A stretch of DNA of 64,000 nt from Cryptomeria japonica. Its lineage: Eukaryota > Streptophyta > Pinopsida > Cupressales > Cupressaceae. Shown here in pieces: positions 11,207 to 22,800 of the stretch. The stretch is taken from the NCBI RefSeq assembly GCF_030272615.1, contig NC_081410.1:190855619-190919618 (forward strand), written 5' to 3'. The notes below the pieces were generated by a model that saw nothing but the letters and a program-made list of their open reading frames with translations, ran no database searches and had not been told where the DNA came from. A program made the translations under genes and the position numbers. How positions within the stretch are numbered: position 1 is the first letter of the stretch; every line of letters begins with the position of its first letter.

Positions 11207-11510
11207 ATGTGGAGCCCGTTCTAGTGGTCCAACCTTGGTCAAAAAACTCATGAGAACAGGATATTAGTGGCTAACTTTGGAATGATATGTCTACAAATTT
11301 GTTAACAAATTTTGCTTGTGTCAGATACATGGAGATCTCATTCATTCACCAGCACAAGAACTTTAGCATATTACATCTCCATGGCCTTTCTCTTACTGGA
11401 GACTTGATCTCATAGGAAATATCCATCCTACCTTTTCCAATGACCATAAATTCATTACAACAACCATTAAGTATTTCACAAAGTGGATCTCAAGATAATT
11501 GACAAAAAAA
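11207..11510 (+). pseudogene. Tat-like integrase zinc finger and start of core (truncated)
   Basis: Fragments resemble the HHCC finger (LVKKLMRTGY, then FVNKFCLCQIHGD) and the first part of the DDE core (SPWPFSYWRLDLIGNI, then FTKWIS). The first catalytic Asp (RLDLIG) is recognisable; the second Asp and the Glu are missing because homology ends near 11510. The sequence passes directly to the 3' untranslated region, so a deletion removed most of the core. Confidence 0.75.
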
Positions 11511-11812
11511 ATTAATCTCATGATTTCAATTCTATCTAATCAATTGAGCTTATCAACAACAACCCTTGTCTACCATCAACTAGCATTCTTCAATTATTAC
11601 TAACAATTCTTCTCTTTCATCATTATTCATGTTTCATCTAACATTCTTCTTCTTCTTTCTAGAAATCATTCATGTCTTTAAATGTATAAACCCTCTCTCA
11701 AGGGGGCATCCTGCCTCCTCCTTGCATTCTACTAAGGCACATTACGGAAAGAGACTATTGAATTATCCTTTGAAACAATGTGCAAATCACTTTGTCTCAC
11801 TAAGGGGCAAAA
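11511..11812 (+). other. Tat remnant 1 3' untranslated region and polypurine tract
   Basis: Non-coding. The stretch from about 11695 (CTCAAGGGGGCATC) to AAGGGGCAAAA directly before 11813 is alignable by eye to 15205-15349, the 3' end of a second Tat copy. AAGGGGCAAAA is the polypurine tract in front of the LTR. Confidence 0.75.
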
Positions 11813-11897
11813 TGTAGAGATTGAAAATTTTCCAATGCCCGTTGGCTACATTTTCACTAATTATTCATCTAAATTAATTAAATAATATATAATTTAG

Positions 11898-11910
11898 TTA
11901 AGCTAACATT
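11898..11910 (+). repeat. target-site duplication of LINE, left copy
   Basis: TTAAGCTAACATT, identical to 13482-13494. The length of 13 bp is typical for LINEs and unlike the 5 bp of LTR elements here. Confidence 0.85.
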
Positions 11911-11916
11911 TTTTTT

Positions 11917-12990
11917 CTCGATAATAATAGTATTTAATTCATATTCAAAAATTGTGTTACAAAAAGAGACTGTCTTCCAACAGAGTTATCTATATAGCCA
12001 TAAAATCAAAAACACCCTCTAAAACATGCCATTACAAAAAGTTTTCATATGAACAATGGCATCTATAGTGCCCAAAAAAGAAACTACCCCCCAATCACTA
12101 TCCTGCTAATTTTAAACAGTAAATAGAACAAAGGATAACCACAACAGACAAAAAAACCCCAATAACTGACATAACACCAACTCACTAACTTCACCTATGT
12201 CGTGGGCCTTGTATTTCAGCTGGCTTATGCATCTCTATTTCCTTTCATTTTCTTGGGAGCAAGAATCTCCTCCCACCACTGCCTGCTTCCGCCTTCGCAA
12301 TTTTGATCACAGCCTCCAATTGTTTGATTTCAACCAACAATTTTAAAGCCTCTCATCTCTGCATCGCCTCCTCTTGATGGTCAAACTGGCATAGCCCCTT
12401 CGGCCACCGTAAAAATGGTATTACACCTACTTTGTGACCATAAACACCTTCCACCAAGCCTTCCCGCATGTCAAAACCCACATCCGACATTGCCCACTCT
12501 AGGAAAGAGTCCATCCCAACCAAGAAATCTTCATGAATTATCATCTCCATCACCTTCCTCACCGTTCCTATACTCTCCCCAAATTCCAAACCACATGCCA
12601 TAATCAGCGAATAGATTTACATTCGCGTCTTGTATCTATCACCATAGAATGGGCAAAGTTGCCTCTTGGAGTGAAAAGTGAAGTTAGCCTCCATTGCTTC
12701 CTTCCATACCGCTTCACCACCTCACACCACTCCATTTCATTCCTTCCCAGCAAAGAGCCCCTATAATTCACTCAGCTTTCTTCCTGAAGACGAGACTAAA
12801 CTGAGAAGACAATCACTTAAATGTTATAAGTAATCACTCGTCCTCCAACAATAAAACTACTACCATCTTTAAATGCATGTCGTCTCTAGCCTTTACTTTT
12901 CTGCTATATGTGTGCTCTTATGTGCAAAGTAATCATTATCCTCTTGTCATCCTATTCGTAAACAAAAATCTTATGCCTAAAATATTCAAG
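11917..12990 (-). other. LINE 3' untranslated region
   Basis: Non-coding remainder of the LINE downstream of its RNase H. The small open stretches around 12350-12770 show no family features on either strand and are considered chance. Confidence 0.55.
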
Positions 12991-13167
12991 TCTTAAAACT
13001 CCCACCTCATTAAATAGCAGATCCCATTTTGATAATATATCTGCCTCCGTAATACCTATTCTCCTAACATGGTTAATTTGATATTCTTCAAAAAAACAAA
13101 GTTCCTCTATAACATTAGCAATCAGATTTTGTAAATGTCACGCCTCTATACTTCCCTTCATTAGAGC

Positions 13168-13416
13168 CTATATGATTATCAATGAGTCCCCCTCTAGATG
13201 TAACTTCCTGACTCCTAAAATATTGCCAACTTTAACTGCTAGCATCACCTCCATTGCCTCTGCAACATTATTTGTGCCTTTTTCAAGTTTTTGAGCACCT
13301 AGAGTTGCCACTTCTCCCTTCCAATCTCGAACTATAAGCCTCACCCCTAGTGGTCTAGGATTTACTTTAGAGGTTCCATCAAAATTTATTTTCACCCAAC
13401 CTTTTGAGGGTCTCAT
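13168..13416 (-). pseudogene. LINE RNase H domain, C-terminal fragment
   Basis: 82 codons start with GWVKINFDGTSKVNP, the first strand and catalytic Asp of RNase H as found at the C-terminus of plant L1 LINEs, followed by LIVRDWKG, NNVAEAMEV (the Glu) and LHLEGDSLI (the second Asp). A stop at 13167 breaks it. The frame resumes below, to about 13000, with WHLQNLIANVIEELCFFEEYQINHV and ADILSK. A host RNase H-like protein is excluded by the flanking duplication and tail. Confidence 0.8.
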
Positions 13417-13481
13417 CCAATTATCTATGGAGAGACAGTCATTGCTAGATTGACCCCATCCACTCCCCTTAATGGGCTTAA

Positions 13482-13494
13482 TTAAGCTAACATT
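13482..13494 (+). repeat. target-site duplication of LINE, right copy
   Basis: Same 13 bases as 11898-11910, directly after the 5' end of the LINE. The Tat LTR sequence resumes from here. Confidence 0.85.
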
Positions 13495-13814
13495 ATTCTT
13501 CTAATTCAAATTTCGTATTTCCTTCCATCGCATTTGTAAATAAATAACTTTTGATTATTTAATTATCCTATTTTCTTCTAAAATTAATTAAATAATTTTT
13601 ATTATTTAATTAATTTATGCTTGCACAATAGTTAAATGATCTTTATAATTTAATTATTTAATTATTTTCTTCTCTTCTCATTAATTAGATATTTTTTAAT
13701 TATTTCATTAATTATTTTCTCCTTTAATTAAATAATTATTTAATTACCTAACATTCTCTTTTATAATTAAATAAATTATTTCAACCAAATAAACCTTAAT
13801 TTTAGATTTGATTA

Positions 13815-14828
13815 GGTACAACAATAACAGAAATAATCACCACATCAACAACACACATAACACATAGGTTTTTGATGTGAAAAACCTAGTTAAGGAAAAA
13901 ACCATGGTGGGAACCTACCCACAATAACATGATACTCTGGAGTAGTATGTGAAAATATTACAATGGGGAATGCACATGCATTCAAGAACACTGCCTTACA
14001 AAGATCGAACAACAATCCAAATTACATGAGCTAAAAGAATAGCATGTACAAATGCCTGATTACAGCTCCGGTTAAGCACACTGTCTGCACAACAACTCTT
14101 CTCTACTCTTCCACACTTTCGAATGATAGATTCGCTTGTTCGTACATACAATATACTCTCAGATCATAAACACAACCATAAACACACAACTTACATGATT
14201 GCATCACCTATTTATACAATTCATCGAACACGAAACACCGCCAAATAATTCACCAAGATTATCCACAACACGCTACACAACGAATATGTCACATAACACG
14301 AAGAATATCATCGGACCAATAAAATCTTCAAGAACGCGCACCACGATCAACATGGAGCACCAAAACACATAGGACATGATCAAAGAACATCAACAAGCAA
14401 CATGAATTCCACTACAACAACTTGGATAACAGGAATCATCATTAACACTATCACTAGATCTCAAGAACACCAACTGATAAACTAAAAAGTATGAACCATC
14501 TGATCTGAGGACACACATGAATGTCCCAAACACTCTCCAAAATCCACAACTCAAGATATCATCATTCCAAAGCAATATGAATCAAATACCACAACTCTGC
14601 AACATAGAACACTGAATAACCAATCACTATACCTAATCATACAACTCAATCAAATCACCTCATAGCATCATGAAACTCATACTAAATCAGCTAGAGATAA
14701 ATATCTCAAAACCCAATAAATTACATCAGCACATCTACAATAGATCACCGAAACCAACTCTCTGTAATACACCAATTCTCTGCAACATAGGAATATGTTG
14801 ACATCAATGACAACAACACATTCCAACA
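13815..14828 (-). repeat. copia-type solo LTR inside the Tat LTR
   Basis: The right end reads, on the minus strand, TGTTGGAATGTGTTGTTG followed by TCATTGATGTCAAC, the LTR start seen in several copia families here. Near 13870-13910 lies the shared R/U5 box (AAAAACCTAGTTAAGG, then CCATGGTGGG). There is no polypurine tract, coding sequence or second copy. The left border is uncertain by about 50 bp and I found no convincing target duplication. Confidence 0.65.
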
Positions 14829-14935
14829 TCTCTAATAGCCAACATTTCTATCCTAATTTAATTAAATATTTTATTTTTTAATTTATGTGGCCCTTTTTCT
14901 ATTATTTATTTTATTTTTATTATTTGTTTGTTGTT

Positions 14936-15349
14936 TGCAGTTTGTATCATCACTCCTTGAAAATGGTATGTGAGTCATCTATGTTTTATGATATCTAGAT
15001 GCTTGCAATCACTTGCCATAATAAGCTCAATGATGATATAGTACAAGATTTCATCACTCTCATTCATCTCTATGTCCCATATCTACTCTCATTCGTAACC
15101 ACATTTGCGGCCATCGATTTGATATCTCCTTATCTATTTGCTTCCAGCTTTATCTCCCATCTTTCCTTTGAAGAGCACACGTGTTCTCCTAACCCATATA
15201 TCCTTTCGAGGGGGCACCATCCTACTAACTTGTTATCCTTCCTATTACTGAGGCATCATGCTTCTAGTCCTTATCCCTATCCTAGTCACTATGTTTTAAA
15301 ATTCTTTGAAACAACGCGATAAATTGCACTGTCTCAAAGAGGGGCAAAA
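14936..15349 (+). other. Tat-like element 2, 3' untranslated end and polypurine tract
   Basis: Non-coding. 15205-15349 matches the 3' end of Tat remnant 1 in order (CGAGGGGGCACCATCC, then ATTCTTTGAAACAA, then CTCAAAGAGGGGCAAAA). GAGGGGCAAAA directly before 15350 is the polypurine tract. No integrase sequence precedes it, so this copy keeps only its tail. Confidence 0.7.
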
Positions 15350-15914
15350 TGTAGACACCTAAAATTGTCCTAACCTAATTAAATGAATAATTTTATTTAT
15401 TTAATTTTCCCATTTTCTTCTATTAATTCAATAATTTTTTATTTATTTAATTAATTCGCTAATTTTTTTCTAACCTTTTTTCCATCCTAATTTGAATAAA
15501 TATTTTTATTTATTTAAATTCTCTTTTTTTTTCCAAATTAAATAACTTAAAAAAAAAAAGTTAAGTGGCCCTCCCTCTATTAATTAAATATGTTCTTTAA
15601 TTTATTTCATTAATTCATTTAGCTTTTTCCCTCATTTATCTTAACCACTCCCTTTATTTTATCATTTCCTCTAACTACCCTTCAATCTTATTCGACCATC
15701 TTTTATCCCACCTCTTAATCCCATCCCTTTGTTTTTAAGATGCTCTCTATATAAAAGGATTGTTCGCCTCTCTTTCCAATCAATCAACCTTGGAGAATAC
15801 TTGCATTCTATCGAAATAATTCTAGCATACATCATCACATCAATCTTTGCATCATAGCTATACATCATCACAACCACATCCATTCTTCATTGAGCTCTCA
15901 TGCAAGCATAAAAA
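15350..15914 (+). repeat. Tat-like LTR 2, left part (target of the copia B nest)
   Basis: It starts TGTAGACACCTAAAATTG after the polypurine tract, then has AT-rich U3 with TTAATTAAAT words and a TATA box at 15748. It stops abruptly at 15914, where copia B begins. The sequence from 59893 is the likely continuation. TGTAGACACC fits the LTR start of plant Tat families. Confidence 0.75.
15748..15756 (+). promoter_or_regulatory. TATA box of Tat-like LTR 2
   Basis: TATATAAAA followed by a pyrimidine-rich stretch where initiation would be expected about 30 bp on. This is the clearest core promoter motif in the left third of the window. Confidence 0.6.
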
Positions 15915-16515
15915 TGTTGAACACATGGTAAGACAAAGAGGGGTGGGTGTGAATCAACGTAGAACTTCGAAACAGATTAATTATAAACAACATCAAATAA
16001 GATAACAAGAACACATCAATCATCAACATATGAACATCAACCATCAAAACATGAACACCAAATTTACATGGAAAACCCAAACTGGAAAAAATCATAGTGA
16101 GAATCTAACTCACAATATGAATAAAATGATTACAATGTTTTACGCTTACTGCCAAAAAGAAACAATACCTGATGGACTTGGAAGGCTAAGGCACACTGCC
16201 TTAAGGCAATATACAAGGACTTGCACAACTAAGGATCAACTTCAATGCAAGTTACAATCTATTGTCGAAGGACCCACTTCCAATTAACAACGAAGGAAAT
16301 AGTAAAATGAAAATGAGAAGGATCCCCTAAACATGAAATTATCCCTGAACAACTAAATCAAGCGACCATCATCATGGAAATTATCTTAGATGGCCACCAC
16401 TATCACAATACACTGTGTCATTGAATATATCACCTTCAAAGCTTTGACTTTTGCACTTCTACAATCTCAAATCTTGTTACACATCATTCACATACTCTTC
16501 TCATCAATTTAACAC

Positions 16516-16520
16516 ATAAT
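16516..16520 (+). repeat. target-site duplication of element F, left
   Basis: ATAAT, repeated at 24541-24545. The unsplit copy at about 59198 (CACATAATCCATCATTC) confirms the empty site. Confidence 0.9.
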
Positions 16521-16964
16521 TGTGTGGGGGAAAAAGTGACACTAAGCAAACATGCCCTAATCTCACCTTTAATCACACATTTCTGGAATACGAAAGAGCC
16601 TAGAGGTATCACACAATTGGCTACTTCTTCTTGTGGAAGAGAGAGCCACGGGCTACCTATTAGGATTTCTATTCCTTTGTTGTAATTGAAAGATAAAATG
16701 ATGCAAGTTCAATTCCTAACCCCAAAATGCAAGTATGAACTAATGACAAGATTGCAGAATTGAACTTAAACAATGGAAAGTTGTAAATACAAGGATAAGA
16801 CAAGAATGCAAATGCGTACCCAGAGTTAAAATCTGACTGAAAATGTTCGGGACGGGGGTGCGAGCGCCACTGTCCTGATTCTGCCCCTGAAACTGCTCCG
16901 AAAACTGTTGTTTTGCACTCTGGAAAAAGCTGTCAAAAATGTTGAAAATGTTGTCTGTCAGGAG

Positions 16965-17022
16965 GACCAGGGCGCCCAGCGCCCCTGTCCTGGCAGGACC
17001 AGGGCGCCCCATGCCCCTGTCC
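16965..17022 (+). repeat. GC-rich minisatellite in element F 3' LTR (2 units)
   Basis: Two units of about 30 bp built on GGACCAGGGCGCCC and CCCCTGTCCTG. Each is partly self-complementary, so a hairpin in RNA is possible. The counterpart at 23540-23632 has three units. Confidence 0.8.
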
Positions 17023-17405
17023 TGTTCTTTTGCTCTGAGATTTGGTGTGGAGTTCGGTCTCTGTCTGCTTCTTCCGGATCTGTAACTTGCGGCGTCGTCC
17101 GAATTCCGAAACCTGCACTTATATCTGAAAAGGTGTGGTGGGCGGCTATATAGGGTTTTGCCTTAGTCAAACCCCCGCTTCGGTGATTTCCACCCAACCC
17201 TCAAGGGAGGAGTACAAGCCAATCTTCAGTCGGTAATCTCCTATTGTTCTTCAATGTCTCCCAAGCCCTAAATGGATGAATGAAATTGATAAATGCTTGA
17301 TAGAAGGATGTTGAATGTTGTTGAAGTCTTCAAAGATCTGCTCTTTCGCTGCATAGAAGATCCTCAAAAGCCAAAATTCCCATCCTTTCAAATGAAGAAA
17401 GAGAG

Positions 17406-17427
17406 CTCTTATATATGAAACCCTAGG
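17406..17427 (-). promoter_or_regulatory. TATA box and telobox in element F LTR
   Basis: On the minus strand, CCTAGGGTTT (telobox complement) lies directly upstream of CATATATAAGAG. The identical arrangement is at 24011-24032 in the 5' LTR, where it would drive the element transcript. Teloboxes close to TATA boxes are known in plant promoters of growth-related genes. The regulatory role here is inferred. Confidence 0.55.
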
Positions 17428-17935
17428 TCTTAATTTTGACTTTTGGCCGACCTAGAGATTGAATATCCCGCCAATTTCTTGGGGTTAAGCTTTATTTTAT
17501 GATTGGGTCGTGCTCCTAAAATTTCGGGAAAAATGTCCGGGACCATGTGCACGCCGGGCGCCATGGTCCCGACAACTTTTCACCAAATTTTCAGGGCCGT
17601 CGGATATGATGATTTTAGAGAGAATCCCGAAGTTACAGCTGATTTCGAGATGTTTTGACCCCCGAAATCAAGCCCCCAAGTTCAAAATAGAACCTAATTA
17701 GGGTTTTTGATTAAATGATGTATAGGAGGAATAAAATGAAAAGGGCACACTTTAATGAAAGGGCCCAACTTTATGATGTGGGAGATGATGAAATAGAACC
17801 TTAGACCTAATTAATTTGACTAATTAAGTGCTAAAGGGGAAATGCAATGCAAAATGCAAAATGCGCCAAGGCGGGTGCTAAACTAGGTGTGAAATTGTAC
17901 CACCCTAGCAAGTGCGTACAATTTACGACGCTACA

Positions 17936-17953
17936 TTTAGCCCCCACTTTAGC
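17936..17953 (-). other. polypurine tract of element F
   Basis: On the minus strand, GCTAAAGTGGGGGCTAAA directly precedes the 3' LTR start TGTAGCG. This fixes the orientation of the element. Confidence 0.85.
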
Positions 17954-19813
17954 GGTCATATGAACACTACGTGCATATGCAAGCTAAAGTACAGAAAAGT
18001 AAACATTGTTTGAAAAAGGATATATCCATAAGTTGTCGGACGAAGCCCCCAGCGATATCTGCAGTACACAGTTAGGAACCGCACCCTACAAAACACACGT
18101 TAGATCACAAAATCACCTAATGCTTACTAAGGAAGGTGATGAAAATTAGAGGGTAGCTATATGCCCCCCCCTGTTTCGGCTTGCTAATTTTAGTGAGTTG
18201 AAACAGGGTATCATGTTTACCACTTCGAATTATTAAAGAATATTGATGACAAATGCTCACAAGAAGATTTGATATGAGATCAAAAACTAATGGAGAATCA
18301 TTTGGTAAGAAAGAGGACTAAATCTCAATTCCAACACAACAAAGAGTGTGAGGATTTGAGAGTTCTCTAACACAAGATGAAGGATGTAAATGGAAACAAA
18401 ATGCAAAGAGAAGAAAAGAAAGGAAAAAAGCATGAATACACACATTGGTGATCCATGAGAAGAATAGTGAGAGAGAAAAACACGGACTTCTCGCCCCTAG
18501 ATCTTGTCTAGGTGATCCATGTGAAAAAGGACATGGAAAACTAGCCCCTAGAGTCTGTCTAGGTGATCCATGTAAGGGAGGAAAGTGAGAAAGTCTAGCC
18601 TTATGCCGCTAGTTCCACTCAACCTCGTGCATGTGTGTGTAAGTGAGGTTAGAAGCATCTCATAGGAGTCTATGCCCGAGTATGCTACAACCTGTATATG
18701 TATAGTACAAAAGCGTGACATCTCGCTCTAAGAGTTTGTGCTCTGGTTCCGAGAATAATCACCTTGCATAAAAGAAAAATGGAAACATCTCGCTCTAAGA
18801 GTCTGTGCTCTGGTTCCGAGAATGACCCATTGCTCAAAAAGTGTAATGTTTATGTCATAAGTAAAGTAGAACAAGGATACCTACCTTCATCACAAAGGAA
18901 GATACCCCAAAAATGCAACAATATCATAGATCCAAGCAAGAGAGTTCTGCACTCTTTAAGAAAGGATAAGATAGTTGAAAAGGGATATCTTGTAGTATGT
19001 GTAAAGGAGATCCTTAGAGGAGAAGAGATCTTTGTACAAAAGACACCTATCCTCGAGAGGAATTGTGTTAGACAAATATAACATCTTCTAGATTAAGACA
19101 AAGAAGAGAATAAGAATGCAATACTTCCTTCTTTTGTGAGGTGAAAGTGATTCTTAATGAAGGATGACACTTTTTTTAACCCAATTGGGAGAGTGAATTC
19201 ATTATGGATGTATTTTACCAAGTGCAAAAGAGGTTGTAGTCAAGGACTTACACCTCTTGTAAGAGAGAATCCTTGAACAAACAACAACAAATGCATACAA
19301 GGAATAACATCAAGTAATAAAGTTCACACCATCCACGTAATAGGAAAAAGTGGATCCTTAGATAAAAATAAGGAAAGATCATTGCCTCCCAAGGATAAGG
19401 TCAATGAGAAGGACTTACTCAATCTTCCAGGGAGAGATTTAGACATGAACAAAATGTACTACATACTCACATGAGTTCATGCAAGCAAGACATTAGTGTA
19501 TGTAAAATGCTCCTCATAAGAAGTGGGTAGGATAAGAAAGAGAATACACATCTTCTCCCATATCTAGGAAAAGAGGATTCTAAAGAAAAGATGATCAATA
19601 TTTCCACATTATTACCCCAAAGGGAAATTTTAACCATAAAAAGAAGAGATGTATGAAATCACTCTTGTCCCCCTAGGAACAAGAAAATTAGGCTATTATG
19701 TTGCTTCAAAAATATGATTGCACTTGAAATTGTACCATCATGAATGACAATGAGCCCCCAGTAAATGAGCTACCAATGTCACATAATGATGAGCAACATA
19801 ACAGCCATTAATG
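17954..19813 (-). other. element F interior between ORF and 3' LTR, no coding signal
   Basis: About 1.86 kb where a full element would carry RT to integrase; no polymerase or integrase motif was found in any frame. It holds two direct-repeat pairs: GATCCATGT-containing units with CCCCTAGA(T/G) at about 18490-18580, and a 39 bp unit (CATCTCGCTCTAAGAG, then CTCTGGTTCCGAGAAT) at about 18718-18758 and 18786-18824. A plus-strand frame at 18764-19081 overlaps the second repeat and looks like chance. Confidence 0.7.
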
Positions 19814-22800
19814 TTATTTAAAGACATGATAGATTGAATGAGGTATTTGAATATGACATGCTAAATGCTCAACTATAAGTGAGATCAAAAACATGTATAA
19901 AGTGATAAAAATTGAAGAAGAAAAGTCACAAGAAATCTTAGAAGAGGGATGAGTGTAATTTATTAGAGCCTTATCCCTAGAGGAAAGGACTTTATGATGA
20001 ATAGGAGATAAAGATTCATAAGTGGATTTAGAAATTTGAGGGGAGTCATAAAGAGATTTGTTCATCGCCAAGATTTCCTTATGAGGGGAATGAGAGTTGA
20101 TAGAAGTAGAAGATGATTTAGTTGAAGTGAGATCATCATCACTACTAAATATAGCATTCACATTGAGAGATGGTCTTTTAGATGCTTTGGTACGTTTGCA
20201 GGGATTATAGCCGAGTCCAAAGGCATAATTGTGAAAATTAGTCTCTAGAGGAACTTTTATCCCTTGTTCATGAGCGCCACAACCATTTCCATGATACCCA
20301 TGCTTAGCAAAAATGCGAAAACCACGACCATAACGATCAGCCATTTCAGGAAGAGAAGGTGGTTTTTCATAAGACAAAGAATCAAACTCTTCATAATTAG
20401 AGGTGTGAGGAGAAGAAGTTTGAGAAGCGGCCACAAAATTATTGCTCATAGGTTTAGGTAAGATTGATTGATTTTTAGTTTCTTCCTTCTTTTTAACTTT
20501 AAACTCTCTAGGAGGAACCCTATACTCACCTACAAAGGTGGGATTAAAGTCAAGAGATCCCCAATCGTCTTCTGCGAGAACCTTCTCAGGATCAAAAGCC
20601 TTTTCATGTGTAGATTCAAGTTGAGAAGGATCTTCTTTAGGAGCTTCAGACTCATGCAAAGAATTTTGATTATCAGAGGGTAAGGATTCATCCATAGGTA
20701 TCTTGTTTAACGAGTCATCACTAGAAGAGGAAGGCTTAGAAGAACTCCCTTTGGAAGTAGATGTTTGCAAACAAGCTTGAAAATTAGTATCACCTATCAA
20801 GGTATATGTCTTATTGTTATAAATGAATTTAACTTGTCTATGCAATGTAGAGGGGACAGCTTGCATACCGTGAATCCAAGGTCTCCCTAATAACAAGTTG
20901 TATGTTAGATTTCCCGACATAACATGGATAGGAGTAGGCAAAGTAACAGGTCCCACTGTGACGGGTAAGGTGATAATACCTAATGAAGACTTAGCAACAT
21001 TATCAAAGCCTCGAATGGGATGAGAGTCAGGCTCAATAAGGGATGTATCCACATTCATCTTATGCAATAGATTGATGCTACACACATTAAGGCCAGAACC
21101 ATTATCTACCAGTGTTCGTCTTATAGCAGTGTCATTTATGATAACCACAATCATCAAGGGATCATATTGATGTTGAATTTCACTAGTAGGCAACTCATCT
21201 TGGGTAAACACAATTTGAGCTTTAGGATTCATCACAGAGTTAACCAAAGACTCTATATTACTAGATGTATTAGGTGGAGGAACATTCAAATCTTTCAAGG
21301 CATCTTGTAACATTCCATGATGAGCAGAAGAAGTTTGGATCAAATGCCAAAGGGATATCTTAGCAGGAGTAGTTTTAAGTTGTTCTATGAGATCATATTC
21401 CTTACCAAGAACTTGTGAAATACGTGGAGCTTGGGGAAGAATAGGTTGGGAAGGAGGAAGTGAAGTTGGGATAACTGGAGGAGGATTAGGTTGCCTATTG
21501 TTTCTAGTATTATAAGTATGGGCAACCGCATGATAACTCTCTCTAGTCAATTGCTTAGCATACTCATAAGGGCTCTTAGAGGAATAACCTCCTTGCACAG
21601 TAATAACCGGTTTCTTAGGAGTGCAAAAAGAATCATTAGCATAACCACCTTGAACCACTAAGATAGGCTTATTTAAAGGTTGAGAATTTTGAGAAGGGCA
21701 AGCACCTTGGACAGTGAAGAGAGGTTTGTTAGGTGTCTCATTCACATGTATCAAATTGATTGAGGATGGTTTAGAGGAATGAACAAAAGTGTTGGAAGAA
21801 TTATTGATAGTCTTCTCTTGCACTAAAATCTTATCACAGATTAGATCAATTTTAGGAGAGAGACAAGGGATAGGCATTGATGTTCTAGTAGGAAGAGTAA
21901 TACTAGGAAAGGTCATATCATCCTCTATCATCAAAGGATCTACATGGGGAATAAACTCTCTAGGAGAAGGATCAACATTACTCTCTAAAGTCTCACTTTT
22001 GAGAGGGAGATCTTTGAAAGAGATGTTAACCACCTTGCTTTGAACTAGGGTATCCTTATGAGTAGAACCAAGTTGAGGAGAGGGAGATGCTTTATTTTTA
22101 GAGGGAGAATAATTGAGATTCAAGGAAGGTGAGAAACTATAAAGGGAGTTTTCAATCTTGATTTCATCCCCTTTGGCTAGGGTTCTCTCATGGGGTAGAG
22201 AATAATCTAGACCTTCTTCTAATGGTTCATCCCAAATAGTGAGGTTGTTGAAAGGAATGTTTGAAGTATTGTCAATTTCGGGAGAGGAGATAACATTGTT
22301 TATTAATTCCTCATCCTTAGGAGGGAGAGCATCAATAGATGTGTTAAACTCATCCTCTTTCCTCAAAATATGTTCAATAGGGGAGAGAGAATTAAGGAAA
22401 TTGCTTATTATTTCATCTCCTTTCTCTAAGGGATGCTTATGGGTAAGACCAACTTTAGGAGAAGGGTAAGCATTTACCATTAATTCATCATCTCTAGTGG
22501 GAATTTTGTTGGGAAAGGAAAGGCCATCACTAGGAAATGTAGGGATAATGTCATCTTCTTGCACAAAAGGATCCTCATGAAGGGAGTGTTTTTTCGGGGA
22601 CACAAAGGCATCAAGGGCATCATTCAACAAAGCATGATCATATCTATTAAAAGGTTTATCTTTTGATTCAAAAGGAGATATCTCTTCATAGAGGGGATCA
22701 TTGAAAACAACCATGTTACTAGATTTAGTGGAAGAGCTGATAGGAATGTACCCTTGAGAGGAATCATTCGACTTATCTTTCTCATCACAACGAAATGGCA

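Larger units (their letters stand above)
9090..11812 (+). mobile_element. Ty3/gypsy Tat-like element remnant 1 (internal 3' part)
   Basis: The domain order is RT, RNase H, a second RNase H-like region with a Tat-type linker, then integrase, followed by a polypurine tract and an LTR starting TGTAGA. RT before integrase shows gypsy. The two RNase H-like regions and the wording of the linker (VDAMATIGSLLDM) point to the Tat/Ogre lineage. It has many stops and frameshifts, lacks gag and protease here, and the integrase is cut off after the first part of its core. Confidence 0.85.
11911..13481 (-). mobile_element. 5'-truncated LINE insertion (L1-type)
   Basis: 1,571 bp bounded by a 13 bp direct repeat, TTAAGCTAACATT (11898-11910 and 13482-13494). 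The left end on the + strand is a short T run (poly-A tail on the minus strand). The 5' end on the right holds an RNase H domain and no RT, so only the 3' part of a LINE was copied. Target-primed reverse transcription explains the truncation, tail and duplication. Confidence 0.85.
11813..14935 (+). repeat. Tat-like LTR 1, interrupted twice
   Basis: It starts TGTAGAGATTGAAA after the polypurine tract and continues as AT-rich sequence rich in TAATTAAATAAT words. The LINE at 11911-13481 splits it with a 13 bp duplication, and a copia-type solo LTR lies at about 13815-14828. The stretch at 14850-14930 (with TTATGTGGCCCT) resembles 15490-15580 of the second Tat LTR, so it is the last recognisable part. 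The right border is approximate. Confidence 0.65.
16521..17935 (-). repeat. element F 3' LTR (1,415 bp)
   Basis: Left copy. It carries a minus-strand TATA motif at 17406-17417 beside a telobox AAACCCTAGG (17418-17427), and two GC-rich minisatellite units at about 16968-17025. It differs from the right copy by scattered substitutions and a unit of about 30 bp. Confidence 0.93.

Noticed and set aside
13168-13416. Host RNase H-like protein gene
   Set aside because: It lies inside a LINE insertion with a 13 bp duplication and is broken by a stop.
13770-13775. TCTCT at 13765-13769 and 14829-14833 as target duplication of the solo LTR
   Set aside because: It would place the left LTR end inside AT-rich Tat LTR sequence and not at a TG; likely chance.
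16908-17197. Frames on both strands in GC-rich sequence, repeated at 23483-23802
   Set aside because: They read through the LTR minisatellite of element F; the repeat of the frames is due to the LTR pair.
18764-19081. Plus-strand frame of 105 codons inside element F
   Set aside because: Antisense to the element, covers a direct-repeat pair, and has no recognisable domain.
20264-22469. Plus-strand frames opposite the element F ORF
   Set aside because: Shadows of the minus-strand ORF with unnatural composition.
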